Shown here: piece after piece, positions 1-7,313 of the stretch
Numbering within the stretch: position 1 is the first letter of the stretch
Layout of the letters: each line of letters starts with the position of its first letter
Assembly: GCA_900544305.1 (NCBI GenBank)
Contig: UQUV01000042.1
Span: forward strand, 1 to 23,412
Source of the DNA: an uncultured Porphyromonadaceae bacterium
Lineage (GTDB): Bacteria; Bacteroidota; Bacteroidia; Bacteroidales; Muribaculaceae
Reading direction: 5' to 3'
DNA length: 23,412 bases
Made by a program: the position numbers and the translations under genes
The notes under the pieces: model-generated
The model's input: only the letters and a program-made list of their open reading frames with translations
What the model was told of the DNA's origin: nothing
Databases searched by the model: none

Positions 1-31
1 ACTCTCGTTATTTGGTGACATTTAAAACCAA

Positions 32-46
32 TGCGATTTTATCGCA
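32..46. other. short hairpin before the first gene
   Basis: TGCGAT and ATCGCA form a perfect 6-bp inverted repeat around a TTT loop, about 24 bases before the first start codon. It could be the tail of a terminator belonging to a gene left of the window, or a leader hairpin. No long T-run follows it on the plus strand, so I do not call a terminator. No convincing TAnnTTTG promoter box precedes the first gene in bases 1-69. Confidence 0.3.
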
Positions 47-69
47 CCAGTAATAGTCTTTGAAAAACA

Positions 70-1644
70 ATGAAGATGAAAGAGAAGAAAACAACTTTTT
101 ATGACCGTTGGTGGGAAAAAGCTGTGGCGTTCTATAATGCCAATCAGTTGCGTTGCGATTTGTTTTTTGTAGTGCTGATGTTTGCAGTGCTGCTTCTCGT
201 GCGGGTCAACGATATCCGTATAAAGAATCAATTGCATAGCGATGAAGTTTTTTCCTTAATGCTCAGCACGTGCAATGAATATTACCATAATAATATTCCT
301 GATGGCAGCTATTCCGGAAAGGAATTGAAAACGATGATTACGCTCGACGACAAGGGAGGTTTCTCGGGCGCTGTTGAGGATATAGGCCACTTGTGGGTAA
401 ACAATGGTGATGCTCCTCATGCCAGTCTTTATTATATGGTATTAAGGTTGGCTTTGATTGGATTTGATGAGTTTGATGTGCAGGAATTTTCCTGGCGGGG
501 CGGTATTCTTAATCTGATTTTTTTCTCTTTGTCGTTTTTCTTGATGTATAAATTGTTGCGTCGCATTTTCGGAAGACGGAGTCTGTTGGTGTTTGTCGGC
601 TTGGCTGTCGCTTTTGGAAATTTCATGTCGATACGCAATACATTGCTAATCCGTGAATACCAGATGGCCGAGACGGGTATCATTGCATTGACGCTGTTGG
701 GTGTGTCCCTTGTGTTGAAATTACGGGAAAAACAGACTATAAACTGGCAAAAATTTGGCATCGGTTTTGCGTTGGTAATAGCTTATGTAATTTCTTTGGG
801 ATATTTCAATGCCGTATATGTTCTGCTGTTTGGTATGGGTATTATGTATACCGTATGGCATTATGGCGAACGGAAGGGCGTTTTGTTCCTGCTGCTTTCT
901 GCTGTTGGAGCATTGGTGGTTGCATGGATAATGTATCCGGGATTCTTTAATTTTCTGTTGCATGAATCGGTGCATCGTGAACGTGCGTTCAGCAGTGTGC
1001 GCAACATTTTCCGATATGTATTTATTCGTGATATCGGTGCCATGTTTTTTACTCGTTACGGGCTTTTTGTTATGGCAGGACTGCTGCTGGTTGTCATTTT
1101 CACGAAAAACGTCAAGCAACTTTTCAAGTCTCCGAATTTTGCCTGGATACCGGTGATTGTCGTTTTGAGTATGCTGTTTATTCTGTATGCTTCCATTCTC
1201 AAAATGCCGAGATACTATTATCCGTTGATGCCGATGTTTGCACTGATTGTGCCCCACATAATATCTGCTGTGCCAAAATCGTGGAACGGATATTTTGAGA
1301 TTCTGTTGTGTCTTTATTTCCCGATTATAGTGGTGTTGTATCCTATTCGTGAAAATTACAGATGGGCTCAGCTGAAACATGAACTGGACCATCCTGTGAC
1401 ATTCTACAAGCTGAATCCGAATGAGGTGGTACAATTGATACCCTGCACGGGCGACGGTCATACTTATAGAATCAATAATGCGGAAGCTATTGATATCAGC
1501 ACAGTCAACGACACTTATATTGTGACGAAAAAGGAAATTGGAATGAACAATGATTCCATCCGTTCCGGTAGAAAACTGGTTTGGGGCAGAAATATTTATC
1601 AATACAAATTTACCTATTTGAAGAATAAGCATGAAGAAAAATAG
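70..1644 (+). CDS. GT39-like polytopic membrane glycosyltransferase
   Basis: The 524-residue protein begins with a short basic cytoplasmic stretch and a first membrane segment at about residues 31-46. Right after it comes HSDE (56-59), matching the acidic pair found in the first outer loop of GT-C enzymes of the PMT/ArnT (GT39) type. A later loop segment, HASLYYMVLRL, resembles the HPPLYY motif of that family. About ten membrane segments follow up to roughly residue 415, then a soluble C-terminal tail of about 100 residues. Family members transfer a sugar from a polyprenyl-linked donor on the outer face of the inner membrane. The acceptor and sugar cannot be read from the sequence. The next gene overlaps its end by 14 bases, so the two are probably co-expressed. 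A second ATG two codons downstream is an equally possible start. The membrane-GT call is solid, the exact family is inferred. Confidence 0.72.
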   Translation: MKMKEKKTTFYDRWWEKAVAFYNANQLRCDLFFVVLMFAVLLLVRVNDIRIKNQLHSDEVFSLMLSTCNEYYHNNIPDGSYSGKELKTMITLDDKGGFSGAVEDIGHLWVNNGDAPHASLYYMVLRLALIGFDEFDVQEFSWRGGILNLIFFSLSFFLMYKLLRRIFGRRSLLVFVGLAVAFGNFMSIRNTLLIREYQMAETGIIALTLLGVSLVLKLREKQTINWQKFGIGFALVIAYVISLGYFNAVYVLLFGMGIMYTVWHYGERKGVLFLLLSAVGALVVAWIMYPGFFNFLLHESVHRERAFSSVRNIFRYVFIRDIGAMFFTRYGLFVMAGLLLVVIFTKNVKQLFKSPNFAWIPVIVVLSMLFILYASILKMPRYYYPLMPMFALIVPHIISAVPKSWNGYFEILLCLYFPIIVVLYPIRENYRWAQLKHELDHPVTFYKLNPNEVVQLIPCTGDGHTYRINNAEAIDISTVNDTYIVTKKEIGMNNDSIRSGRKLVWGRNIYQYKFTYLKNKHEEK

Positions 1645-2275
1645 ATATTGGCTATGGGCTGTCTTTGCTGGCGGACTTTTGGCGGCTTGTTCGCAACAGC
1701 CGTCGGACAAGTTTAATCTTGAAGGCAGGCTTGTGAACGGTCGGAAGGCAAAATCCGTGGTGTTGTATGAATATCTGCCGGAATATGGGAAGCTTCGTTT
1801 TGTCGACAGTGCAAAGGTGGAGAACGGACAATTCCGTCTGTCGGGTATCTGCATGGATGAATCGGAAAGTTTTCTGCGGTTAGATAATGATTCTGTTGTC
1901 CTTCCTTTTCTGTTGTCACCTGCAGATTTGAAAATGGAAATCGGGCAGAACGGATATGCCGTAACAGGTACGGACAACAATGTCCGGTATACCAAGTTGC
2001 TGATGCAGCAGCGTCAGGGAATCAATTTAAAGAAAGAGTTGCAGGAGCAATATCGAAAGTTGGCAGACGACAGCGCTTTGACAAAGACGAAGGAAGATGA
2101 ACTGGTTGGCAGATATCGGAATATTTCCGTAGAGTTGAATAAAGCTGTTTTCGATGCAGTTGAATCAAATAGGAAAACAGACCGAGAATTTTCTTCTTTG
2201 GTTTTTCGGGCTTTTTCTAACGAACTGACTTCGGCACAGGTCGATTCTTTGCAAAAGTTGATGAAGGCAGAATAG
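1631..2275 (+). CDS. DUF4369-like lipoprotein without a thioredoxin domain
   Basis: The 214-residue product starts with a lipoprotein signal peptide: basic MKKNR, a hydrophobic core, and the lipobox LAAC with the lipidated Cys at residue 20. Residues about 28-115 read like the DUF4369 beta-sandwich seen in Bacteroidetes (FNLEGRL, then a repeated pattern of strands, and VDSAKVENGQFRLSG). The C-terminal half is charged and probably helical. In many Bacteroidetes proteins this N-terminal domain precedes a TlpA/AhpC-like thioredoxin domain, but here the protein stops and no CxxC motif is present. It overlaps the upstream glycosyltransferase gene by 14 bases in another frame and is followed by a strong bidirectional terminator. 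It is probably anchored to a membrane facing the periplasm. Its function is unknown. Confidence 0.75.
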   Translation: MKKNRYWLWAVFAGGLLAACSQQPSDKFNLEGRLVNGRKAKSVVLYEYLPEYGKLRFVDSAKVENGQFRLSGICMDESESFLRLDNDSVVLPFLLSPADLKMEIGQNGYAVTGTDNNVRYTKLLMQQRQGINLKKELQEQYRKLADDSALTKTKEDELVGRYRNISVELNKAVFDAVESNRKTDREFSSLVFRAFSNELTSAQVDSLQKLMKAE

Positions 2276-2301
2276 TTTTTTCAAAACAGTCTAATAGAAA
2301 A

Positions 2302-2345
2302 ACAAACGGGCCCTTGCTTAATGCAAAGACCCGTTTGTCTTTTAG
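2302..2345. terminator. bidirectional intrinsic terminator
   Basis: ACAAACGGG (2302-2310) pairs with CCCGTTTGT (2330-2338), with an inner TTGC/GCAA stem. A T-rich tract follows on the plus strand (TCTTTT), and TTTTT follows on the minus strand. It lies between the convergent lipoprotein and hydrolase genes and can serve both. Confidence 0.85.
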
Positions 2346-3118
2346 AAGCTGTGTAGCCATGAAGATAGGTTTTGTAGCATTTCCTTGTGATAGGGGAATG
2401 ATTTGTTGTATCCGAATCCGTGTCCGCCTGAAGGATAAATATGAAGTGTGGCCGGAACCCCGTGTCGGGTTAGTGCCAGGTAATAGTTGACGCCGTTTTC
2501 AGTCGGTACTACATCATCCTTGTCGGCAAATAGGATAATGGCTCGTGAGGTTTTTTCAGTTACCTGTTTTTCGTTGGAGTATTTGTCCTCAAGTTCTTTT
2601 GTCGCATTTTTGCCAAGCAGGTTGTCGTGTGAGCCGATATGAGTGTAGCGCTTATCCATTGTGATGACCGGATAAAACAGAATTTGGAAAGCCGGAGCCA
2701 GTTCCGGTTTGCAATGGGTGGCATAGGTGGCTGCCAAATGTCCGCCGGCTGAAGACCCCATGATGCCAATGTCGTTTTTGTCGATGTTCCATTCGTCTGC
2801 ATGCTGGCGAATGAGTTTCATGGCTTTCTCCACATCATTGAAAGGGAGCGAGCGATCGCCGTTGGGCATGGTATAGGATAGCACGGCGGTTGCTATTCCT
2901 TTAGCATTGAAATACTCGGCCCAGTCGTAGCCTTCATGATTGACGGCAAGTCCTACATATCCTCCGCCGGGAAGGATAAGCACGGCACGTCCGGTGCTTG
3001 TCCCTTTTTTAGGAAGAAATATTTTTAATTGTGGATTGTTGATGCTGATAGTATCTTGCGCAGAAAGCAGAATGGAAGAAACCATACAGGCAATTAAAAG
3101 AGAAACAAATTTTTTCAT
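2342..3118 (-). CDS. secreted alpha/beta hydrolase (esterase-like)
   Basis: The 258-residue protein has a signal peptide (MKK, then a hydrophobic core, ending SAQ at about residue 21). The mature part is a serine hydrolase of the alpha/beta fold. The oxyanion-hole loop PGGGY is at 50-54, the nucleophile elbow GSSAG has Ser123, the acid is probably Asp201 in DKDDVVP, and the base is His233 in GGHGFG. This pattern fits the esterase/lipase group that includes carbohydrate esterases of gut Bacteroidetes. The substrate is not evident. I start at the ATG at 3118 because it opens the signal peptide. A longer start at 3151 would add 11 residues before it and reach into the upstream terminator. It lies downstream of the alpha-amylase gene on the same strand, suggesting a shared role in glycan use, although a terminator lies between them. 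Confidence 0.82.
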   Translation of the reverse strand: MKKFVSLLIACMVSSILLSAQDTISINNPQLKIFLPKKGTSTGRAVLILPGGGYVGLAVNHEGYDWAEYFNAKGIATAVLSYTMPNGDRSLPFNDVEKAMKLIRQHADEWNIDKNDIGIMGSSAGGHLAATYATHCKPELAPAFQILFYPVITMDKRYTHIGSHDNLLGKNATKELEDKYSNEKQVTEKTSRAIILFADKDDVVPTENGVNYYLALTRHGVPATLHIYPSGGHGFGYNKSFPYHKEMLQNLSSWLHSF

Positions 3119-3152
3119 ATAATGGAATTTTGAGGTTGCGAAACAGTTCAAT

Positions 3153-3186
3153 CAAAAAGAACTGCACCACCGGGGTGATGCAGTTC
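3153..3186 (-). terminator. intrinsic terminator after the alpha-amylase gene
   Basis: GAACTGCA (3159-3166) pairs with TGCAGTTC (3179-3186), extended by CACC/GGTG past one mismatch. Read on the minus strand the hairpin is followed by TTTTT. It closes the alpha-amylase transcript before the hydrolase gene, so the hydrolase may depend on read-through or on a promoter I could not identify. Confidence 0.82.
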
Positions 3187-3207
3187 CGTATTTAATAAAG
3201 AATTGAA

Positions 3208-4650
3208 TTAATAAATTACATAAGAAGTTTCCGGTTCAAGTTTTGCAGTAATAGTTCCGTTCTTCACTGTAAATGCATTGTTGTGAACCTTGTCGGTGTA
3301 TTCACCGTCTTCCAGCGTTGTAGCGAGTGAGATTTCAGCCGGCTGTTCTGAAAGGTTGACAATTGCCATACCGCTTGTTCCGCGGTTGATGGCAACAACG
3401 GTACTGTCGGCGGAGATGACAATCTTTTCAGCCTTTCCACTCATTGCTTTACGGAATTTGTTGACTGCCACTACTTCCGGATTTTTGAATTCGTCATTAC
3501 CTTTTTCTCCAATGATGTTGTTACCCCAGAAATTTTCGCGGGTGCTTCCTGCAGGACGGGAATAGAAGAGAGGCGTGCCGTTTTGACGGGCTGTAATGAT
3601 AACCCAACCCAGACGGATTTGTGTGTCTGTCAGTCCGGCTGATTCGTTGGCATTACAATATGTGTCGTGTGATTCCACCCATGTGGTCAGTTTCTCGGCA
3701 GAAACCGGGTGCTGCCAGTCGGAAACTTCTTTGTCTGTAGCTTTACGGTTGCCGATGATTGTACGGATGGCGTGGCCGTAATTGCTTGCACACATGCCGA
3801 AATATTCAGCATATTCCAGTTCCTTTACATTTTTGTCCTGCAATACTTCGCCGTAGATGAACAGGCTGTCCTTGTTGGCGAGAGTGATATCCTTGATTGG
3901 TTTGCGACCCATGGCAACATCCCAGAAATCGTTTTGCTGTCCGTTCGCTTTTGTCTTTTCATCAAGCGGGTCAGAAGGCAAACCGATATGTTTGGCAGTG
4001 TCATAGCGAAAACCGCTTGCACCACAGGCAATCAGATCGTTGATATATTGCATGAAGTAGCATTGGAATTCCGGGTTTTCTGTGTTTACATCAGGAAGTC
4101 CGCCCATGGCACCGGTTGTACATTGATAGCGGTCGTTGTAGTCTTGCACAACATTCAGACCGTTGGCATGATACAGGTTGTCGCGGCCACCTACGGCTTT
4201 GATGAAATCTTCTGTTACGGCTGTTGTGTCGAATGCTGTGTGATTGGGCAGTACGTCAACAAGAACTTTTACGCCGTATTTTTTCGCTTCGTCGCACATG
4301 GCTTTGAATTCTTCACGTGTGCCGAGCTGATAGTTTCCGATCTTCCAGTCAATCGGTTGGTAGTGGAAATACCATTTGCCGGAGTCATCAGTGCTGAAAA
4401 TGTGTTTTCCGCCGTTGTCGCCGATAAAGCAGGTGTTTGCCGGGGATGTCTGTACATAAGTATAGCCTGCTTCGGCAATGTCCTTCATGTTTTCTTTGAT
4501 CGTATTGAACGACCAGCACCACGCATGTAGAATAGTTTCATCATTAGTTTTTACTTTCGCTTCCTTTTTGTTGGATGAAGCGCATGACCAAAATACTCCT
4601 GTCAAAAGAAGTACAACAAGAGAGATAAGTGAATAGAAAAAATATTTCAT
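3208..4650 (-). CDS. lipoprotein alpha-amylase, GH13 family
   Basis: The 480-residue protein carries a signal peptide with a probable lipidation site at Cys23 (VFWSC), followed by a short flexible linker. The catalytic barrel starts near residue 38. Classic GH13 regions are visible: DVLPNH at 132-137, GFRYDTAKH with the nucleophile Asp217 and His221, the acid/base Glu268 in IYGEVL, and ESHD with the transition-state Asp329. The last ~80 residues look like the usual C-terminal beta domain. The enzyme should hydrolyse alpha-1,4-glucans outside the cytoplasm. No SusC/SusD pair or regulator lies next to it, so this is not a classic starch utilisation locus. It is transcribed divergently from glnN and followed by a terminator. 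The enzyme class is near certain. Whether it faces the periplasm or the cell surface is not known. Confidence 0.92.
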   Translation of the reverse strand: MKYFFYSLISLVVLLLTGVFWSCASSNKKEAKVKTNDETILHAWCWSFNTIKENMKDIAEAGYTYVQTSPANTCFIGDNGGKHIFSTDDSGKWYFHYQPIDWKIGNYQLGTREEFKAMCDEAKKYGVKVLVDVLPNHTAFDTTAVTEDFIKAVGGRDNLYHANGLNVVQDYNDRYQCTTGAMGGLPDVNTENPEFQCYFMQYINDLIACGASGFRYDTAKHIGLPSDPLDEKTKANGQQNDFWDVAMGRKPIKDITLANKDSLFIYGEVLQDKNVKELEYAEYFGMCASNYGHAIRTIIGNRKATDKEVSDWQHPVSAEKLTTWVESHDTYCNANESAGLTDTQIRLGWVIITARQNGTPLFYSRPAGSTRENFWGNNIIGEKGNDEFKNPEVVAVNKFRKAMSGKAEKIVISADSTVVAINRGTSGMAIVNLSEQPAEISLATTLEDGEYTDKVHNNAFTVKNGTITAKLEPETSYVIY

Positions 4651-4675
4651 AGTTATAAGGTTTAAATTACGGTTG

Positions 4676-4683
4676 TAAAGATA
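4676..4683 (-). promoter_or_regulatory. probable -7 box of the alpha-amylase gene
   Basis: On the minus strand TATCTTTA lies 26 bases before the amylase start codon, one base off the Bacteroidetes TAnnTTTG box. I do not see a clear TTTG -33 box at the right distance, only a T-rich stretch. Confidence 0.45.
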
Positions 4684-4700
4684 GTAATTTATAATGATAT

Positions 4701-4736
4701 AAAAGCCGATGCAATGTAGATATGCAAAGGCTTTTT
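4701..4736. other. terminator-like hairpin inside the divergent control region
   Basis: AAAAGCC (4701-4707) pairs with GGCTTTT (4729-4735), with an inner TGCA/TGCA pairing (4710-4713 with 4723-4726) and a T-run at 4732-4736. It looks like a terminator on either strand but lies between two divergent genes, upstream of both. It may end a small unannotated transcript or insulate the two promoters. The rest of the 4651-5031 gap holds promoters and short repeats listed separately. I see no small ORF with a convincing start in it. Confidence 0.4.
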
Positions 4737-4782
4737 GATGATTGCATTATGCCTGTGGAATAAAAAATGTTATATAAAATAG

Positions 4783-4811
4783 TTTGATAAATCAAATATT
4801 CTGTATCTTTG
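4783..4811 (+). promoter_or_regulatory. distal promoter of glnN
   Basis: TTTG at 4783-4786 and TATCTTTG at 4804-4811 match the Bacteroidetes -33/-7 pattern, with a slightly short 17-base spacer. If used, the leader before glnN is about 215 bases. The -33 box sits inside a perfect dyad, TTTGAT-AA-ATCAAA (4783-4796), which may be an operator. Confidence 0.55.
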
Positions 4812-4999
4812 TGCTGTCAAAGTTGGTTAATGTATGTCAAAATGTGAATCGTTGTCTGCTTTGGGCATGTTTTTGTTTTAGGTTTTGACACGGATTGGGC
4901 TTCCTTTGGTAGCTTTTTTACATTTTGAATCACTGCATATCGGCTTTTTGTTCGGATATTTTCCTCTGAACGTAAAGCGGAGATATGAAATTATTATAG

Positions 5000-5007
5000 T
5001 AACTTTG
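5000..5007 (+). promoter_or_regulatory. proximal -7 box of glnN
   Basis: TAACTTTG matches TAnnTTTG exactly and lies 24 bases before the glnN start codon. No clear TTTG -33 box sits about 20 bases upstream, so it may need an activator or be the weaker of two start sites. Confidence 0.5.
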
Positions 5008-5031
5008 CAGCATCATTTTTGAATCAGATAT

Positions 5032-7221
5032 ATGTCAACATTAAGATTTAAAGTAGTAGAGGAGGCTTATAGCCGTCAGGCTGTGCCTGTTGATATTCCG
5101 AGCGAACGTCCGTCGGATTACTATGGCAAATATGTGTTCAACCGTCAGAAAATGTATCAGTACCTTGAACGTAAGACGTATGAGGCTTTGGTATATGCAA
5201 TTGACAACAAGGAACCGTTGAGCCGTGAGTTGGCGGACAGTGTTGCTGCCGGAATGAAGAAATGGGCGATGGATAACGGTGCCCGCCATTATTCTCACTG
5301 GTTTCATCCGTTGACTGACGGAACAGCAGAGAAACATGATGGTTTCATCGAACATGATGGAAAGGGCGGAGTGTTGGAAGCATTTTCAGGAAAACTACTT
5401 GTCCAGCAGGAACCGGATGCATCAAGTTTCCCGAATGGCGGTATCCGCAATACTTTTGAAGCTCGCGGTTATTCAGCCTGGGATATTTCATCTCCTGCGT
5501 TTATTGTCGGACATACTCTCTGTATTCCAACTATCTTTATCTCTTATACGGGAGAATCGTTGGACTACAAGACACCGTTGCTTCGCGCGTTGAATGCTGT
5601 TGACGAAGCAGGTGCGGCAGTAGCACGCTACTTTGATGAAAATGTGAAACATGTAATTTCATATTTGGGATGGGAGCAGGAATATTTTCTGGTTGACAAG
5701 GCTCTCTTTTCAGCCCGTCCTGATTTGGTAATGACTGGCAGAACGCTGATGGGGCACGAAAGTGCAAAGAACCAGCAGTTGGAAGACCATTATTTCGGTT
5801 CTATTCCATCGCGTGTTGAAGCGTTCATGCTTGATTTGGAAATAGAATGTCACAAACTGGGTATTCCGGCAAAAACCCGTCATAATGAGGTTGCGCCCAA
5901 CCAGTTTGAATTGGCCCCGATTTATGAGGAAACCAATTTGGCGAATGACCACAACTTGCTGTTGATGTCGTTGATCAGCGAGGTTGCAAAACGTCATAAT
6001 TTCCAGGTGCTTTTGCACGAAAAACCATTCTCCGGCATTAATGGTTCCGGAAAACACAATAACTGGAGCTTGGGTACGGATACGGGAGAACAGTTGTTCA
6101 GCCCGGGCAAGACTCCGAAGGAAAATTTGCAGTTCATTACTTTCCTTGCCAATGTGATGGCAGCAGTTCATCGTCACAACGGATTGCTGAAAGCTTCCAT
6201 CGTTTCTGCAACCAACGAACACCGTCTGGGTGCGAATGAAGCGCCTCCTGCAATTATTTCCATGTTCCTTGGCCAGCAGTTGTCGGAAGTTATCAATAAT
6301 TTGATTGATGCGGATGTAGATGACAACATCAATTTTGCCAGCAAGGAAGGATTGAAGTTGAAGAATGTGGCTCAGATTCCGGAATTGTTAGTTGACAATA
6401 CTGACCGAAACAGAACTTCTCCTTTTGCGTTCACTGGAAACCGCTTTGAATTCCGTGCTATCGGTTCTTCTGCAAACTGCGCTTCTGCAATGATTGCCCT
6501 GAATGCAGCTGTGGCTGACCAGTTGAAGAAGTTCAAGGAAGTTGTTGATGCCCGTATAGCTGCCGGAACTCCGAAAGAAAAAGCTATTCTGGACGAAGTT
6601 AAAAAGATATTTGTTGCTACACGTGCCATTCATTTTGATGGCAACGGCTACAGCGACGAATGGCGTGAAGAGGCGGCCCGCAGAGGTTTGGATTGCGAAT
6701 CTTCTGTACCGAAGATTTTTGATTCTTACTTGTTGCCGGAAAGCGTTCAGATGTTCAAGAATACAGGTGTCTTCTCTGAAATCGAACTTAAGGCCCGCAA
6801 TGAAGTGAAGTGGGAGATGTATACGAAGAAAGTTCAGATTGAAGCGCGTGTTTTGGGTGACCTTGCTATCAATCATATTATTCCGGTTGCAACACGCTAT
6901 CAGTCATTGTTGCTTGACAATGTGATGAAGATTCAGAGCATTTTCAAAGAAGAAGGCAATATGATAGCTCAGCAGGAAATGGATACAATCCGGAAGATTT
7001 CGGAACACATGTATGTCATCAAGGAAGAGACTGAAAAAATGGTCAACGCCCGAAAGGTGGCAAACCGTATCGAATGCGAACGGGAGAAAGCCATTCAATA
7101 TCACGACACGGTTCGGCCATGTATGGAAGTGATTCGCTACCACATTGACAAACTGGAACTGATGGTTGACAATGAAATGTGGCCACTTCCTAAATATCGC
7201 GAATTGTTGTTTATTCGATAA
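5032..7221 (+). CDS. glnN: glutamine synthetase, type III
   Basis: The 729-residue enzyme makes glutamine from glutamate, ammonia and ATP in the cytoplasm. Its length fits the type III class (about 700-730 residues) rather than GSI (~470) or GSII (~360). Family-typical stretches are present: TRHNEVAPNQFELAP within residues about 277-300, the HEKPFSGINGSGKHNNWS region from about residue 330, and NRTSPFAFTGNRFEFRA near 462-478, where ATP and substrate side chains of the GS barrel are expected. The long helical C-terminal region (about 580-729) is also usual for GSIII, which assembles into dodecamers. It has its own promoter region on the left and a terminator on the right. The next gene is a glutamine-dependent amidotransferase, so the pair links glutamine production with its use. 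No PII or other nitrogen regulator is in the window. Confidence 0.96.
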   Translation: MSTLRFKVVEEAYSRQAVPVDIPSERPSDYYGKYVFNRQKMYQYLERKTYEALVYAIDNKEPLSRELADSVAAGMKKWAMDNGARHYSHWFHPLTDGTAEKHDGFIEHDGKGGVLEAFSGKLLVQQEPDASSFPNGGIRNTFEARGYSAWDISSPAFIVGHTLCIPTIFISYTGESLDYKTPLLRALNAVDEAGAAVARYFDENVKHVISYLGWEQEYFLVDKALFSARPDLVMTGRTLMGHESAKNQQLEDHYFGSIPSRVEAFMLDLEIECHKLGIPAKTRHNEVAPNQFELAPIYEETNLANDHNLLLMSLISEVAKRHNFQVLLHEKPFSGINGSGKHNNWSLGTDTGEQLFSPGKTPKENLQFITFLANVMAAVHRHNGLLKASIVSATNEHRLGANEAPPAIISMFLGQQLSEVINNLIDADVDDNINFASKEGLKLKNVAQIPELLVDNTDRNRTSPFAFTGNRFEFRAIGSSANCASAMIALNAAVADQLKKFKEVVDARIAAGTPKEKAILDEVKKIFVATRAIHFDGNGYSDEWREEAARRGLDCESSVPKIFDSYLLPESVQMFKNTGVFSEIELKARNEVKWEMYTKKVQIEARVLGDLAINHIIPVATRYQSLLLDNVMKIQSIFKEEGNMIAQQEMDTIRKISEHMYVIKEETEKMVNARKVANRIECEREKAIQYHDTVRPCMEVIRYHIDKLELMVDNEMWPLPKYRELLFIR

Positions 7222-7249
7222 ATGAAAATGAGTTATAGAATCTAATATA

Positions 7250-7299
7250 AAACGGAAAGGTTATGAACCGGATACGGTTGTAAACTTTTCCGTTTTTTT
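7250..7299 (+). terminator. nested-hairpin terminator between glnN and the PurF-like gene
   Basis: AAACGGAAAGGTT (7250-7262) pairs with AACTTTTCCGTTT (7283-7295) over 13 pairs including one G-U, followed by TTTT. Inside the loop a second stem AACCG/CGGTT (7266-7270 with 7275-7279) closes on GATA. It ends only 14 bases before the next start codon, so it could be a terminator with partial read-through or an attenuator. Confidence 0.8.
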
Positions 7300-7313
7300 G
7301 TCTGAAGGATATT

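Noticed and set aside
721..1995. 424-codon open frame on the minus strand across the first two genes
   Set aside because: It runs antisense across two well-supported genes, has no recognisable domain, and its composition (Ser/Gln/His/Arg/Asn-rich) is that of a reverse-frame shadow.
3709..4530. 273-codon open frame antisense to the alpha-amylase gene
   Set aside because: The amylase on the other strand has all GH13 catalytic motifs and a signal peptide; the antisense frame shows no family features and starts inside the gene.
3208..4650. Starch utilisation (Sus-type) polysaccharide locus
   Set aside because: No SusC/SusD pair, SusR-like regulator or further glycan-binding lipoprotein lies nearby; only the amylase and one hydrolase are present.
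4783..4796. FNR/CRP-type site TTGAT..ATCAA upstream of glnN
   Set aside because: The half-sites are separated by 2 bases, not the 4 of an FNR site, so only a generic dyad is reported.
5710..6222. 170-codon open frame antisense to glnN
   Set aside because: It lies wholly inside conserved glutamine synthetase coding sequence and has no supporting motif or promoter.
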